From: a bacterium
GTDB lineage: Bacteria; Cyanobacteriota; Vampirovibrionia; Gastranaerophilales; Gastranaerophilaceae
Assembly: GCA_017396695.1 (NCBI GenBank)
Contig: JAFQLC010000025.1
Location: forward strand, 17,265-81,264
Reading direction: 5' to 3'
DNA length: 64,000 nucleotides
Shown here: one piece after another, positions 28,279 to 39,442 of the stretch
Position numbering within the stretch: the first letter of the stretch is position 1
Layout of the letters: each line of letters begins with the position of its first letter
Program-made: the position numbers and the translations under genes
Notes under the pieces: model-generated
The model's input: the letters and a program-made list of their open reading frames with translations, nothing else
Told to the model about the DNA's origin: nothing
Database searches by the model: none

Positions 28279-30813
28279 TTATTCGCCAAAGTTCAAGGTT
28301 GTTTGCCCATTGTCTTCAGGTGCTTTTTGAATTTCTATTTTTGCTTCGTCATCTTCTTTTGGTTCGACAATTTTTGTAATTGAAACAACAGAATCGCCTT
28401 CGCCTAAGTTTTGAACTTTAACACCAGTTGCAGGGCGACCTTGTCTTGAAATTGATGAAGCAGCAACACGAGTTACAACGCCATTTGCTGAAACAACCAT
28501 AATTTCGCCATCTTCTTCAACAATTGTAAGGGCTACAAGCCTTGAAGCTGAAGATTTGAATTTAGTTGCGATTAGGCCGAGTCCACCTCTGTTTTGTGCT
28601 CTAAATTCAGAAAGTTTAGAGCGTTTTCCAAAACCATCTGAAGTTACAACAAGAAGGTCGGCATCATAGTCTTGAGGAACTACGTCGCAGCCTATAATGA
28701 AGTCATCTGAGCGAAGTTTCATACTTGTTACACCACGAGCTGAGCGGCCGAGTGGTCTCAAGTCTTCAATTGCAAATCTAATTGCCATACCGCAAGATGT
28801 ACCAATAATAACTTCATCATTATCTTCGGCAAGTTTTACCCAGTTTAGGGTGTCGCCTTCATCAAGCCCAATTGCAATAATACCTGTTCTTCTGATGTTT
28901 TTGAAGTTGTCCAAACCAATTCGTTTAATATAACCTTTTTTAGTTAACATTATAAGATTTGTGTTTTCGCTAAATTCAGAAACAGGAACAATTGCTGTAA
29001 TTTTTTCATCTTGGTCGATTGGTAAAACGTTGATGATTGGTAAGCCTTTAGCTTGTCTTCCGCCTTCTGGGAAGTCGTAAACGTTCAAGCTATAAACTGT
29101 TCCTTTTGATGAGAAGAATAGAACTTTATCGTGCATCATTGCAGTAAAGAAGTGTTCAACATCATCATCCTCTTTTGTTTTCATTCCGCCTTTGCCACGA
29201 GTCGCGCGGTTTTGACGTTCGAATGTGTCGAGTGAAATTCTCTTGATGTAACCTTGTTGAGTTACAAACACTGCCATTGCCGTGTTTGGAGTTAAGTCTT
29301 CAATTGAAACTTCACCCATGTCTTGAACGATTTTTGTTTTTCTTTCATCGCCATATTTTTCTTTATCTTCGTTTAATTCAGTCTTGATAATCGCAAGAAC
29401 TTTTGCTCTATCTGCAAGAATTGCTTCGTATTCTTTGATTTTTTCAAGCAAGTCGTTGTATTCAGCTTTAATTTTATCTTGCTCAAGACCTGTTAAACGA
29501 CGAAGTTGCATTTCAAGAATTGCGTTTGCTTGGTCAACATCAAGTCCAAAACGAGACATTAAGCCTTGACGAGCAATTTCTGTTGTTGCAGATTTTTTAA
29601 TAAGTTCAATTACTTCATCAAGTGCACCGAGTGCTATCATCAAGCCTTCTAAAATGTGCGCTCTGATGCGAGCTTTTTTCAAGAAGAAAATCGTTCTTCT
29701 TGTGATAACTTCAACTCTGTGTTCAACAAATTCACTTAAAATTTCATATAAGTTGAGAAGTCTTGGTTGTTTGCCAACAAGGGCTACCATATTCACGCCA
29801 AATGTTGTTGAAAGCGAAGTGTGTTTGTATAAGTTATTTTTAACAACGTCTGGTTTTGCATCACGTTTAAGTTCGATAACAATTCTCATACCGTCACGGT
29901 CAGATTCATCACGAAGGTCTGAAATGCCGTTAATTCTACCGTCTTTAACAAGTTCTGCAATTTTTTCAATAAGTTGAGCTTTGTTAACTTGGTATGGAAT
30001 TTCATCAATGATAATGGCAGTTCTTGCTTGTCTTCCGCCACCACCTGCAAGTTCTTCAAAGTGGCTAACTGCAGACATTTTAATTGAACCACGACCTGTT
30101 TCGTATGCTTGTTTAATATCTTCTGTGCCAACAATTGTTGCAGCAGTTGGGAAATCTGGACCTTTTACGTATTGTAAAAGCTCTGTGTTTGTAATTGAAG
30201 GATTATCAATTATAGCAATAAGCCCGTCAACAATTTCGCATACGTTATGTGGTGGAATGTTTGTTGCCATACCAACTGCGATACCTGAAACACCATTCAA
30301 AAGAAGCATTGGTAATCTTGTTGGAAGAACGGTTGGTTCAGCGAGTGAACCATCGAAGTTTGGTTGAAAATCAACCGTTTCGCAGTCAATATCTGCAAGC
30401 ATTGCAGTTGTAATTTTGTGCATTCTAGCTTCAGTGTAACGCATTGCAGCTGCGCCATCGCCATCAATTGAACCAAAGTTTCCATGCCCATCAACTGTTA
30501 AGTATCTAGTTGAGAAATCTTGCGCCATACGAACAAGTGCTTCATAAACAGCGCTATCGCCGTGTGGGTGATATTTACCGAGAACTTCACCGACGATTCT
30601 GGCACATTTCTTAAATGGTTTATCTGGCGTCATGCCAAGTTCGTTCATGGCGAATAATATTCTTCTATGAACTGGTTTGAGACCGTCCCTAACATCAGGT
30701 AATGCACGACCCACAATAACGCTCATAGCGTAGTCTATATAACACTTTTTCATCTCTTCACGGATGTTAACCGGAATGATTTTTCCATGGTCAAATAAAT
30801 TAGTTTGGCTCAC
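28279..30813 (-). CDS. gyrA: DNA gyrase subunit A
   Basis: 844 residues. Breaks and rejoins DNA for GyrB-driven supercoiling. GTG start 8 bases after a strong AGGAGGAG site. Visible: the N-terminal [36 protein letters not shown] (the quinolone-pocket Ser is present at residue 87), catalytic Tyr126 in [10 protein letters not shown], and a C-terminal six-blade beta-pinwheel with a GyrA-box variant (RATRGKGG), which supports gyrase rather than topoisomerase IV. The last 30 residues are acidic. A divergent box (TTGCQL) is not needed to call it. Confidence 0.96.
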   Translation of the reverse strand: MSQTNLFDHGKIIPVNIREEMKKCYIDYAMSVIVGRALPDVRDGLKPVHRRILFAMNELGMTPDKPFKKCARIVGEVLGKYHPHGDSAVYEALVRMAQDFSTRYLTVDGHGNFGSIDGDGAAAMRYTEARMHKITTAMLADIDCETVDFQPNFDGSLAEPTVLPTRLPMLLLNGVSGIAVGMATNIPPHNVCEIVDGLIAIIDNPSITNTELLQYVKGPDFPTAATIVGTEDIKQAYETGRGSIKMSAVSHFEELAGGGGRQARTAIIIDEIPYQVNKAQLIEKIAELVKDGRINGISDLRDESDRDGMRIVIELKRDAKPDVVKNNLYKHTSLSTTFGVNMVALVGKQPRLLNLYEILSEFVEHRVEVITRRTIFFLKKARIRAHILEGLMIALGALDEVIELIKKSATTEIARQGLMSRFGLDVDQANAILEMQLRRLTGLEQDKIKAEYNDLLEKIKEYEAILADRAKVLAIIKTELNEDKEKYGDERKTKIVQDMGEVSIEDLTPNTAMAVFVTQQGYIKRISLDTFERQNRATRGKGGMKTKEDDDVEHFFTAMMHDKVLFFSSKGTVYSLNVYDFPEGGRQAKGLPIINVLPIDQDEKITAIVPVSEFSENTNLIMLTKKGYIKRIGLDNFKNIRRTGIIAIGLDEGDTLNWVKLAEDNDEVIIGTSCGMAIRFAIEDLRPLGRSARGVTSMKLRSDDFIIGCDVVPQDYDADLLVVTSDGFGKRSKLSEFRAQNRGGLGLIATKFKSSASRLVALTIVEEDGEIMVVSANGVVTRVAASSISRQGRPATGVKVQNLGEGDSVVSITKIVEPKEDDEAKIEIQKAPEDNGQTTLNFGE

Positions 30814-30873
30814 TTATATATCTCCTCCTATTACCTATATCATACTATAAATAGATTAAATAGGTAAGTATGC

Positions 30874-31827
30874 TCAAAAATTCTTAACAAACTCAGTTAA
30901 TAACCAATTAAAAGCCATTTTGGGTTGAACTTTGGAAGATAGCATTTTTTCTGCGATTTGCGCATGGTTTAGGTCAATCATTGCAGATTGCACAAAAGCT
31001 GGGTTTGCTAAATTATTTTTTATAAGCGTTGTTAAATATTCTTCAATCATCAAAATCAAATCAAGTGCGCTATATTTTTCATTTTTAATTTCCGCAAGTA
31101 GTTTTTCTGAAATATCAAAAGCATCGTCAAGCGTGAAGTTTGGATAATTTGCAAACAAATCTGCAACAAATGAATAATCTTGGTTTTTAGCGCCTGATGG
31201 AAGTGAAAAGATTTGAGAACGAGAAACAATTGTTTGAATAATGTCTTCCCTGTTTTTTGTAAGGAAAAAGAAAGTTGTGTTTTTTGGCGGTTCTTCAACT
31301 GATTTTAAAATCACGTTTGAGGCTTGGTCTTGAAAAATTTTATGATTTATGTGTGATGGTTTCCATTCTTCAGGAAGTTCGTATCCAAGGTTTTTAAATT
31401 CTGCTGCTTGTCTTTCCTCGTTTTCTGTAAGCGGTTCTTTATCTGCATTTAAAAATATAAAAACCCTGTGATAATCCGATGTTTCGAGAAGTTTTTCCCC
31501 GATTGCTTGACATTGCTTGGTTGAAATTACAGTTTTTGAACCCGAATCCATATCTTTAAAATCAATTGGGGTAACAATAGTAATTGCAGGGTGGGTAAAT
31601 GTTTTTATCCAATTACAGTTTGTGCAATTGCAGAACTCACTTCCGTCTTTTTCGCAATTTAAAATCCTAGCTAGCTCTAGTGCAAAAAACAATTCGCCAT
31701 AAATATCCGAACCCTCAAAAATAACGGATTGTGGAAATTTTGCCTTACCTTCTTTAATTGCTTCTAGTTTTTCGTTGAAGTATCTTGTTGTGAATTGAAA
31801 ATTTTTACTGAAAATATTGTTTAGCAT
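30874..31827 (-). CDS. holB: DNA polymerase III subunit delta'
   Basis: 317 residues. Part of the clamp loader that opens the sliding clamp. AAA+ fold with the four-Cys zinc module (CEKDGSEFCNCTNC) and ASNVILKSVEEPPKNTTFFFLT followed by IIQTIVSRSQIF, the SRC-like region. The P-loop position reads FEGSDIYGELF, lacking GKT, as in other delta' subunits that do not hydrolyse ATP. Overlaps holA by 7 bases, so both clamp-loader subunits are co-translated. Confidence 0.85.
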   Translation of the reverse strand: MLNNIFSKNFQFTTRYFNEKLEAIKEGKAKFPQSVIFEGSDIYGELFFALELARILNCEKDGSEFCNCTNCNWIKTFTHPAITIVTPIDFKDMDSGSKTVISTKQCQAIGEKLLETSDYHRVFIFLNADKEPLTENEERQAAEFKNLGYELPEEWKPSHINHKIFQDQASNVILKSVEEPPKNTTFFFLTKNREDIIQTIVSRSQIFSLPSGAKNQDYSFVADLFANYPNFTLDDAFDISEKLLAEIKNEKYSALDLILMIEEYLTTLIKNNLANPAFVQSAMIDLNHAQIAEKMLSSKVQPKMAFNWLLTEFVKNF

Positions 31828-32807
31828 AATTTTCCTCCAAGCATTACTTGCTCAAAGGCAAGAAGTGGGTCAGAAATTTCGCCAGATTTTAATTTAAATT
31901 CAGCAATCGTTAAATTTTGCTTAATTTGCACAAGTTTTTTGAGTGAAAGATTTGAAATTTTAGCCAAATCAATTTCTATTCTTTTTGGTTTTTGCCCAAG
32001 TTTTGAGGCAAGCTCATAAGTGGTCATATTTTGTGAGTAATATTTTAGCTGAACAAATCTATGAATCATTGTTTGAATTGTGCCAATAATTTCAAGGTAA
32101 TGCGATTTTTCAAGTAAATTGGTAAGTTTATCTATAAAAGATTCGCAATTGCCTTCCACTAATAAATCGACTAGTTCAAAAACATCTTCGTTCACAATTG
32201 AAATTTTATTTATCATATCCTGTGTAATTTTTTTATTTGGATATGCGTAAAGTTTTAGTTTTTCAAGTTGTGAATCAATATCTAATAAATATGTTCCGCA
32301 AGTTTCGACCAAGTTTTTAATCAAATTATCAGAAATTTCAATTTCTTTTTCTTTTGCAATTTGTTTTATAACAGGCAGATATTGCCAGTCTTCATAATCT
32401 TTAAAGGGACTAAATTGGGTTATTGTTCCAAGTTTAGCAAGCGTTTTGTATATTTTTTTTCTTGCGTCTGGTTTTTTATTTTCACCTCTTGGAATTTGGC
32501 ATGTGAACACAATGTGAACTCTATCTGACACAAGCTCTAAATCTTTGGTCACTTCTGCAAATTCTTCTTCTGTTAAATGTTGTTTTTTTTGATTTAGAAA
32601 ATACTTTTCAGCTTTTATTATGTGCAAGCTATCACCAAAAAGCATCGGTGTTGTTCTTAAAATGCTTTCTAATTCGTGAAATTTTGGGTTGTCATATCTT
32701 TTATAATTGAGTGCATTAATATCTCCTTTCAAAACATTTTTTTTAAGTTTTGAAATTTCTTTGTCTATAAGATAATCTTCATCACCCCAAAATAAATATA
32801 AAGGCAT
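31821..32807 (-). CDS. holA: DNA polymerase III subunit delta
   Basis: 328 residues. The clamp-opening wrench subunit. Signatures: MPLYLFWGDEDYLIDKEI at the N-terminus, VFTCQIPRG, the middle LVETCGTYLLDIDSQLEKL segment, DVFELVDLLVEGN, and a C-terminal ELASKLGQKPKRIE plus LLAFEQVMLG. Adjacent, overlapping holB strengthens the call. Upstream is the ycf23 terminator, so it needs its own promoter; none is clear. Confidence 0.9.
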   Translation of the reverse strand: MPLYLFWGDEDYLIDKEISKLKKNVLKGDINALNYKRYDNPKFHELESILRTTPMLFGDSLHIIKAEKYFLNQKKQHLTEEEFAEVTKDLELVSDRVHIVFTCQIPRGENKKPDARKKIYKTLAKLGTITQFSPFKDYEDWQYLPVIKQIAKEKEIEISDNLIKNLVETCGTYLLDIDSQLEKLKLYAYPNKKITQDMINKISIVNEDVFELVDLLVEGNCESFIDKLTNLLEKSHYLEIIGTIQTMIHRFVQLKYYSQNMTTYELASKLGQKPKRIEIDLAKISNLSLKKLVQIKQNLTIAEFKLKSGEISDPLLAFEQVMLGGKLC

Positions 32808-32846
32808 TTTTTAGTCCCATTTATTCTTGAGATTATTTTAGCACAA

Positions 32847-32876
32847 AAAAAGACGACTTTATAAAGTCGTCTTTTT
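32847..32876 (-). terminator. Terminator of the ycf23 gene
   Basis: Perfect 30-base palindrome (AAAAAGACGACTTTA and its complement) 17 bases after the stop codon of the minus-strand gene. Confidence 0.88.
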
Positions 32877-32892
32877 GAAATATTTAATCAGC

Positions 32893-33669
32893 TTAGAAAA
32901 CAAAAGTGTTTTCTTTAACTGCTTGCATAATTGTGTTTCTGTATGCGATTGAACCAACAATTGAGCGAACCGCTGCAACCATTGCAATTTGAGAGTCAAG
33001 TTTGTTGATTGCAGAACCCACACCAACTGCGCTTGCGCCAGCTGCAAATGCCATAGGCACAGTGTTTGTTGTAAGCCCGCTTGCGCTCATAATTGGTGTG
33101 TCAACATTTCTTGCAAGCTCCATTGTGTTTGCAATTGTGTTTTTTGCAACTTCAATTAAACCCATTGCTCCTCTTGCTTTTTGTGCGAGGCTTGCAACGC
33201 TTTCTGTTTGAATTAAATCAACTCCTAAAAGTTCTAATTTTTTTGCAAGTTCAATTTGTTCTTCAACTGGGATTACTCCTGGAATTGTTACACAAATAAA
33301 AGTATTAAATTTTGAAACTAAATTCATAGTTTCAAGAGTAATATCATAAACTTCGTCTGCGGTGAGGCTTCTGCCTTGTTTGTAATATGCTTCGTAGTTG
33401 CCGATTTCAACAGCGTCTGCGCCGCTTTTAACTGCGCTTAAAAGTGCGAATGGATTAATTGAAGAAGCAAAAATTGGTAAATTTGTGTTTGCTTTTGCAA
33501 CTTTTATAACTTCAGGTGTTGCCGCCACATCAACTGCGCTTGCAAGTCCTGCTTGAGCTGCTGTTGCAACTTTTTTAACAAGAGTTAAGTTATAGTTGTT
33601 AATGCCCGAAATAACCTTGATTGCTCTTTTTTCTCTCAAATGCCTTTTGAAAACTTCAATTTTTCTCAT
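32893..33669 (-). CDS. ycf23: Ycf23/DUF561 family protein
   Basis: 258 residues, TIM-barrel-like. Matches the family by IKVISGINNYNL (17-28), FASSINPFALL, SGADAVEIGNYEAYYKQG, DEVYDITLETM, VTIPGVIPVEEQIELA, GVDLIQTES, DTPIMSASGL and AGASAVGVGSAINKL. The family is known from cyanobacteria, plastid genomes of algae and plants; its biochemical role is not established. The barrel with IGVGSAIN phosphate-binding-like loop suggests an enzyme or binder of a phosphorylated ligand, which is inference. Ribosome site AAGGAAT. Single-gene unit with its own terminator. Confidence 0.88.
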   Translation of the reverse strand: MRKIEVFKRHLREKRAIKVISGINNYNLTLVKKVATAAQAGLASAVDVAATPEVIKVAKANTNLPIFASSINPFALLSAVKSGADAVEIGNYEAYYKQGRSLTADEVYDITLETMNLVSKFNTFICVTIPGVIPVEEQIELAKKLELLGVDLIQTESVASLAQKARGAMGLIEVAKNTIANTMELARNVDTPIMSASGLTTNTVPMAFAAGASAVGVGSAINKLDSQIAMVAAVRSIVGSIAYRNTIMQAVKENTFVF

Positions 33670-33765
33670 TTATTTAATTCCTTATTTTAAGAATTTTTCA
33701 AATGCTATCACAATATATTGAATTAGGCAATTTAAAAAACTCCTCGATAACTTAAACATGTTATT

Positions 33766-34488
33766 ATGTTAAGTATCTTTTATCTTCCCACGTTAATAAA
33801 AACTTTCTTTAGTAAAAAATTGACTTTTTTGCTTATTTTGTTAATTTTTGTAAACTTTGCTTTACCTTGCCAGATGGCATATTCCAAGTATTCTGATGAT
33901 GAAATACAAACAATTTCAATATATGAAAAAACAAATCCCTCAATTGTTTCAATTGAAGCTGATTTAAAAGAAGGCGTCTCAACAGGCACTGGTTGTGTTG
34001 TAACATCTGATGGGATAATTTTAACAAGTATGCATGTAATAAATGGTGCAAAAAATATTGAAATTACAATTTATAATGGGCAAAATTATAAAGCGGAAGT
34101 GGTTGCACTTCTTAAAAATAATAATGATTTAGCGCTTCTCAAAATCAACCCGAAAATTCCCTTAACTCCTGCAAAATTCGGCAATTCTGAAGAAGTGAAG
34201 GTTGGGCAAAGAGTGCTTACAATTGGAAATCCTTTTGGTTTTAATGGCACACTCACAACAGGAATAGTTTCAAGGATTGATTACGAAAGAAATAAAATTC
34301 AAACAGATGCAGCAATTAACCCAGGGTGCTCGGGTGGGCCTTTAATTACAATGGATGGAGAAATAATTGGTATAAATCAATCAATTTATAACCCAGATAA
34401 CAATCGCTCGAACATAGGTATAGGTTTTGCTGTTCCAATTAATAATGCTCTTGAATTTTTAAAAACAAAACATGTAATTCAAAAATAA
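33766..34488 (+). CDS. HtrA/DegP-like serine protease without PDZ domain
   Basis: 240 residues. Signal peptide or anchor at about 19-39 (LTFLLILLIFVNFALPC). Chymotrypsin-like fold with intact triad: His90 (LTSMHVING), Asp121 (NNNDLALLKI) and Ser189 (NPGCSGGPLI; the usual GNSGG is GCSGG). It ends just after the protease domain, so the PDZ domains that HtrA proteins use for assembly and activation are missing. Probably a periplasmic quality-control protease. No clear ribosome site. Confidence 0.88.
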   Translation: MLSIFYLPTLIKTFFSKKLTFLLILLIFVNFALPCQMAYSKYSDDEIQTISIYEKTNPSIVSIEADLKEGVSTGTGCVVTSDGIILTSMHVINGAKNIEITIYNGQNYKAEVVALLKNNNDLALLKINPKIPLTPAKFGNSEEVKVGQRVLTIGNPFGFNGTLTTGIVSRIDYERNKIQTDAAINPGCSGGPLITMDGEIIGINQSIYNPDNNRSNIGIGFAVPINNALEFLKTKHVIQK

Positions 34489-34489
34489 A

Positions 34490-34648
34490 TTAATTTTTAT
34501 CAACCCATGTATAAGTATTCCTTTGCTTTGTTTCTCTGAATGGATTGTTTGCAAATTTTGTCGGGTTTTTCCTTGGAATGCTTTTATCTATGTTGCTTGC
34601 TTTTCTGTTTAAATCTTTTATTGTGTTTATAAATTCTTTTATTGTCAT
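34490..34648 (-). CDS. Small basic protein, 52 residues
   Basis: Short frame starting MTIKEFINTIKDLN and ending NTYTWVDKN. Ribosome site AGGAAAA eight bases before the ATG at 34646-34648. Basic (Lys/Arg/Asn rich) with one predicted helix. The stop directly abuts the convergent protease gene. Function unknown; the ribosome site and composition support it being real. Confidence 0.5.
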   Translation of the reverse strand: MTIKEFINTIKDLNRKASNIDKSIPRKNPTKFANNPFRETKQRNTYTWVDKN

Positions 34649-34755
34649 TTAATTTTCCTATACTTCTTATTAATTATCAGGTTATTTTTTAAAATTTTTA
34701 ACCCCGAAAATATTTATTTAATCTACTTCATAAGTACAATTTATTTGTTAAAAAC

Positions 34756-34783
34756 TTGTCTTAGTGTATTTTTTTGGTATAAA
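34756..34783 (+). promoter_or_regulatory. Promoter of the RND efflux operon
   Basis: TTGTCT, 16-base spacer, TATAAA, with TG near the -10. A second TATAAT at 34793-34798 is possible. The ATG used is at 34814. Confidence 0.5.
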
Positions 34784-34813
34784 ATACATAATTATAATGA
34801 TTTTGGGGATATT

Positions 34814-36115
34814 ATGGTTAAAAAAGACGAGCTCGAAAGCGCTAAACAACAATGTTTTTGTATTAAAAAACCTTCGACCAAAGGTTGGCTTATAATCATC
34901 GCTTCAGTTATTGTTGCACTCCTTTTGTTAAGGGCAGGGCTTTCTATTATGCAAAGTCAGCTTTCAAAAATTATGATGGCAAAAGCTGCTGTTGCAAAAG
35001 TTGCAGTGTCTGATGTGGTCACTCGTGAAATTCGCCCAACTTTAGATGCTCCTGGTAGAGTTGTTTCAAAAGAAGTAATCAAAGTTGTTCCAAAAGTTTC
35101 AGGAACACTTATTAAAAGGCACTTTAAAGATGGTGATTTTGTAAAAAAAGGTCAACTTCTTTTAACAATTGACCCAAATAAATTTGTGATTGATGTCAAC
35201 AAATGCAAAGCAAATCTTCAAAGTTCGATTGCTCAAGCAAAAAAAGCAGACTTAGACTACGAACGTGCTAAAGAACTTTTAGCCCGTGATTACATTTCTC
35301 GTGCAACATATGATGACACTGTTGCAAAAAGAGATATGGCACATGCTCAAGTTGCGGCAAATAAAGCACTTTTGGATGATTCTTTAAGGTTATACGGGTA
35401 TTCTAAAATCAAAGCAAACACAACAGGTAAAACTGGTATTTTGAGACTTGTTCCAGGCAACCACGTAACAACTGAAGGCGGTTCTTTAGTTGAAATTATG
35501 AGTACCGACCCGATTTATGTTTTATATTCGCTTGATTCAAAGCAATTTACAGATTTGCGTGATCTTTCAATTATGCCATCAGCTAATGGCGAAAATCCAA
35601 TTGAAATTCAAGTAACTTTGCCTAATGGTAAAGTATATGAACACAAAGGTATAGTTGATTTTTATGATAATAGAATCTCTGAATCAACTGGCACAATTGA
35701 ATTTCGTGCAACAATTAAAAACCCTGACAATTTGCTTGTTCCTGGGGATTTTGTAAAAGTTAAAGTTTTCTCAAATAAAACAAAAGAATGCATCGTAGTT
35801 CCACAAGCTGCAGTTCTTCAAGACCAAACAGGTCGCTATTTATACACAATTGACGAAAACAATAAAGCAAAAATGGTTAGAATTAAAACTTCAGGTCAAG
35901 ATGGTAATGATTGGATAGTTGCATCTGGGCTTAAAGCTGGTGATAAAATTATTTCTTTGGGCGTTGTAACAGTTAGAGATGGTTCTCCTGTTCAAGTTTT
36001 AACTGAAGAAGATATCAAAGTTTATAAAGAAATGGGTGTGAGCTTGGATGATGTGAATGCTAACCCTGAAAAATATAAAGATGTAAAAATTTCATCAGAA
36101 GCTGAAAAGAAATAA
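34814..36115 (+). CDS. RND efflux membrane-fusion protein (AcrA type)
   Basis: 433 residues from the ATG at 34814 (GGGGAT ribosome site; the frame also runs 23 codons upstream but starts there inside the promoter). One transmembrane anchor at about 26-44 (WLIIIASVIVALLLLRAGL), then the barrel-sandwich hybrid (VVPKVSGTLIKRHFKDGDFVKKGQLLLTIDP), an alpha hairpin, lipoyl partner and beta-barrel (GTIEFRATIKNPDNLLVPGDFVKVKV). Bridges the inner-membrane pump and outer-membrane channel in the periplasm. First gene of the three-gene operon. Confidence 0.93.
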   Translation: MVKKDELESAKQQCFCIKKPSTKGWLIIIASVIVALLLLRAGLSIMQSQLSKIMMAKAAVAKVAVSDVVTREIRPTLDAPGRVVSKEVIKVVPKVSGTLIKRHFKDGDFVKKGQLLLTIDPNKFVIDVNKCKANLQSSIAQAKKADLDYERAKELLARDYISRATYDDTVAKRDMAHAQVAANKALLDDSLRLYGYSKIKANTTGKTGILRLVPGNHVTTEGGSLVEIMSTDPIYVLYSLDSKQFTDLRDLSIMPSANGENPIEIQVTLPNGKVYEHKGIVDFYDNRISESTGTIEFRATIKNPDNLLVPGDFVKVKVFSNKTKECIVVPQAAVLQDQTGRYLYTIDENNKAKMVRIKTSGQDGNDWIVASGLKAGDKIISLGVVTVRDGSPVQVLTEEDIKVYKEMGVSLDDVNANPEKYKDVKISSEAEKK

Positions 36116-36145
36116 TAAAAATACTTAATAAATGCAGGAAAAACA

Positions 36146-39100
36146 ATGTTTTCAAAAATTTTCATAGAAAGACCAAGGTTTGCAATAGTCATATCTTTAG
36201 TAATAATTCTAGCGGGGCTTATTTGTCTTAAGACAATCCCGCTTGAAAAATATCCAGTCATTACACCTCCGCAAGTTCAAGTTACTGCAACTTACCCTGG
36301 AGCATCAGCTGACGTTATCGAAAGTACGATTGCAACAGTTATTGAAGCGCAAGTAAACGGCGTTGAAGATATGTTATATATGACATCTTCAAGTCAAAAC
36401 GGAAGTTATACACTTCGTGTGTTCTTCAAAGTTGGAACAGACCCTGACATGGCGGTGGTTAACGTTCAAAACAGGGCCTCGCTTGCAACGCCAAGGCTTC
36501 CTGAAGAAGTTAAAAAATATGGTCTTACAATAAAAAAATCAACCGCAGGTAACGCTATTGTAATTTATGGTGTTTATTCTCCTGATGATTCTGTTGACCT
36601 TTTAACTGCTTCAAACTATGCTTCAATCTTTATTAAAGATGAACTTGCTCGTGTTCCAGGCGCTGCAGATGTTCAAGTTTTCGGTTCTCGAGACTATTCA
36701 ATTCGTGTTTGGTTAGATTCTCAAAAAATGACAAGCCTTGGAGTTTCACCTTCTGAAGTATCTGCTGCCATTCAAGCGCAAAACGCACAAGTTCCAGCAG
36801 GCGAAATTGGTATTGAACCAATGGCAGTAAAACAAGATTTAAAAATCACTCTTAAAACCCGAGGCAGACTCCAAGAAGCAAGCGAGTTTGCAAACATAAT
36901 TGTAAAATCTACTCCATCTGGCGAAGCAATTAGACTTAAAGACATTGCAAAAGTTGAACTTGCAGCTGAAGATTATTCATTCAACGGCAGATTAAATATG
37001 AAACCAATGGCAGTTATTCAGGTTATGCCACTATCTGATGCAAACGCAATTAACCTCGCGGAGCAATCAAATAAAAAAATGGAAGAATTATCAAAAAGTT
37101 TTCCAAAAGGTTTAACATATCAAGTAATTCGTGATGAGGCGGAATTTATTGAAGAAAGTTTGGCTGAAGTAGTCCATGCTATTGTTCTTGCAATTATTCT
37201 TGTTGTGCTTACGGTTTACCTTTTCCTTGGGGACTGGAGAGCGTCTCTTGTTCCATTTGCTGCAATTCCCGTATCTTTGATTGGTACAATTGCCGTGTTC
37301 CAAGCATTCGGTTTTACACTGAACACGCTTACGTTATTTGGTTTTGTTCTTGCGGTAGGGACTGTTGTAGATGACGCTATTGTTGTTGTCGAGAACGTGC
37401 AAAGGCACATTGAGGCTGGGTTAAAGCCTAAAGAAGCAACAATTATTTCTATGGAAGAAGTATCAGGCGCTGTTATTGCAACATCTCTTGTTCTTATGGC
37501 GGTGTTTGTTCCTGTTGCGTTTATGTCAGGCATCCAAGGCAAAATGTTCCAACAATTTGCAGTTACAATTGCGGTTTCAATTGCTTTTTCAACAATTATG
37601 GCACTTACTTTAGCGCCAGCACTTTGTGCCACAATTCTTAAATCCAAAGAAGAATTAATAAATAGAACCGTGTTTGATAGATATAGAGATTTTCATAAAC
37701 ACTATTGGGAAACTCATAAATCGCAAACATTTATTGATAAATTAAAAAATTCAGGTGAATATTTAGCCTATATTTGGGATGTAACTCTTAAAAAATTCAA
37801 TATTTGGTTTGATGAAGTGCGTGATAAATATCTAGTTTGGTCTAAATATTTTGTAAATAACGCAAAAGCAACTTGGATTTCATTTGTTGGTTTGCTTGTT
37901 GCACTTGTTCTTTTGTTTAACCTTTTACCTAAAGGCTTTTTACCTGAAGAAGACCAAGGTGCTGTGCTTATCGACATGCAATTTACTGATGGTTCAACTT
38001 TATCTAAAACAAGCAAAATTTCAGAAAAATTAGAAAAAGAAATTTTAAAATTAAAAGGGGTAACAAAAGTTCTCGGTTTGATTGGTTATAAAGGCGAAAA
38101 CTCAGGTCTTTTGATTGTAAACTTTGATTCTTGGAAAGAAAGATTGCCAAAAAGTCCTTTGCTTAATATCTTTAAATCAAAAGAGCAAAAAATGGCAGAT
38201 GATTGTACATTGGCAGGAATGAAAAGAAAAATCAATGCTTTGATTGCACAAATTCCTGAAGCAAAAATGATGGTATTTTCACCACCTCCAATTCCTGGTG
38301 TTAGTATGTTTAGTGGTGCTGAATATCAACTTTTAGATAAAGGTAACAGAACTCCTCAAGAACTTGGGATTGAGTCTCTTAACTTTATTGCTGCAGTTGG
38401 TAAAAATCCAACAATTTCTCGTGCATTCACCCAATACAACTTTAATAACCCCCAAATGATTGTCGATATTGATTACCAAAAAGCGCTAGCTCAAGGTATT
38501 CCTGTAAGCGAAATATATGCTGCACTATCTTCTCAATTTGGTAAATCATATATTAATGACTTTAACAGATATGGCCGTGTGTTCAGGGTTATGGTTCAAG
38601 CACATGACACTTTCAGGAGCAAGCCAGAAGACATTTTAAAAGTTTATGTTAAATCAAGTAATGGTATGGCGCCACTCAGCTCTGTTGTAAATTTAGTTGA
38701 AACAACAGGACCTTATGCAATTCAAAGATTCAACATGTATAAATCTGTTCAAATTACTGGTATGCCTGCAGCAGGTAAAAGCTCAGGTGAGGCAATTGAA
38801 GCTATGGCGAAAGTTTCAAATGAAGTTTTGCCTGATGATATGTCATTTGCTTGGAGTGGTACAACATTGCAAGAAATTGAGGCTTCAGGGCAATTGGTTG
38901 CAATTATGGCAATTATTATTGTCTTTGTATATTTGTTCCTTGTGGCATTATATGAAAGCTGGATGTTGCCTGTGGGTGTTATGCTTATTGCTCCAATTGC
39001 AATGGTTGGGGCTCTGCTCTTCCAATATTTAGGCGGGTTGTTTATATCTGCACTATCGCTTGATTTATATGCGCAAATCGGGCTTATTATGTTGATTGGT

Positions 39101-39442
39101 CTTGCTGCAAAACAATCAATTCTTATTGTTGAGTTTGCAAAAACTGCATATGAGGAAGGGGCAACAATTAAAGAAGCTGCAATGCAAGCTGCGAAAATAA
39201 GATTTAGGGCGGTTATGATGACAGTTATTGCGTTTGTGCTCGGTATTTTGCCACTTGTATTTGCGGTTGGTCCAGGGTCTGAATCAAGACACTCACTTGG
39301 AATCACTGTGTTTGGCGGAATGATGGCAGCTGCGATTATAGGTACAATACTAGTTCCTGCATTCTATGTGCTTGTTCAAGAGATGGTGGAAGGTTTTTAT
39401 AAAAGAAAAGGAAAGAAAATAAGTGTTCAAAAAGATAAATAA
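36146..39442 (+). CDS. RND multidrug efflux transporter (AcrB/HAE1 type)
   Basis: 1098 residues with 12 transmembrane helices in two halves (pattern of TM1, large periplasmic loop, TM2-6, repeated). Proton-relay Asp pair in [17 protein letters not shown] (TM4), and the partner Lys in [14 protein letters not shown] (TM10). N-terminal [20 protein letters not shown] and the [12 protein letters not shown] motif identify the HAE1 subfamily, which exports hydrophobic drugs and detergents-like compounds by proton exchange. A charged insertion of about 70 residues lies between the halves (around residues 500-570), longer than usual. Next gene overlaps by 20 bases. Confidence 0.96.
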   Translation: MFSKIFIERPRFAIVISLVIILAGLICLKTIPLEKYPVITPPQVQVTATYPGASADVIESTIATVIEAQVNGVEDMLYMTSSSQNGSYTLRVFFKVGTDPDMAVVNVQNRASLATPRLPEEVKKYGLTIKKSTAGNAIVIYGVYSPDDSVDLLTASNYASIFIKDELARVPGAADVQVFGSRDYSIRVWLDSQKMTSLGVSPSEVSAAIQAQNAQVPAGEIGIEPMAVKQDLKITLKTRGRLQEASEFANIIVKSTPSGEAIRLKDIAKVELAAEDYSFNGRLNMKPMAVIQVMPLSDANAINLAEQSNKKMEELSKSFPKGLTYQVIRDEAEFIEESLAEVVHAIVLAIILVVLTVYLFLGDWRASLVPFAAIPVSLIGTIAVFQAFGFTLNTLTLFGFVLAVGTVVDDAIVVVENVQRHIEAGLKPKEATIISMEEVSGAVIATSLVLMAVFVPVAFMSGIQGKMFQQFAVTIAVSIAFSTIMALTLAPALCATILKSKEELINRTVFDRYRDFHKHYWETHKSQTFIDKLKNSGEYLAYIWDVTLKKFNIWFDEVRDKYLVWSKYFVNNAKATWISFVGLLVALVLLFNLLPKGFLPEEDQGAVLIDMQFTDGSTLSKTSKISEKLEKEILKLKGVTKVLGLIGYKGENSGLLIVNFDSWKERLPKSPLLNIFKSKEQKMADDCTLAGMKRKINALIAQIPEAKMMVFSPPPIPGVSMFSGAEYQLLDKGNRTPQELGIESLNFIAAVGKNPTISRAFTQYNFNNPQMIVDIDYQKALAQGIPVSEIYAALSSQFGKSYINDFNRYGRVFRVMVQAHDTFRSKPEDILKVYVKSSNGMAPLSSVVNLVETTGPYAIQRFNMYKSVQITGMPAAGKSSGEAIEAMAKVSNEVLPDDMSFAWSGTTLQEIEASGQLVAIMAIIIVFVYLFLVALYESWMLPVGVMLIAPIAMVGALLFQYLGGLFISALSLDLYAQIGLIMLIGLAAKQSILIVEFAKTAYEEGATIKEAAMQAAKIRFRAVMMTVIAFVLGILPLVFAVGPGSESRHSLGITVFGGMMAAAIIGTILVPAFYVLVQEMVEGFYKRKGKKISVQKDK

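Noticed and set aside
34745..34813. Upstream extension of the membrane-fusion protein
   Set aside because: It lies in the promoter (TTGTCT...TATAAA) and adds 23 residues with no ribosome site; the ATG at 34814 fits better.
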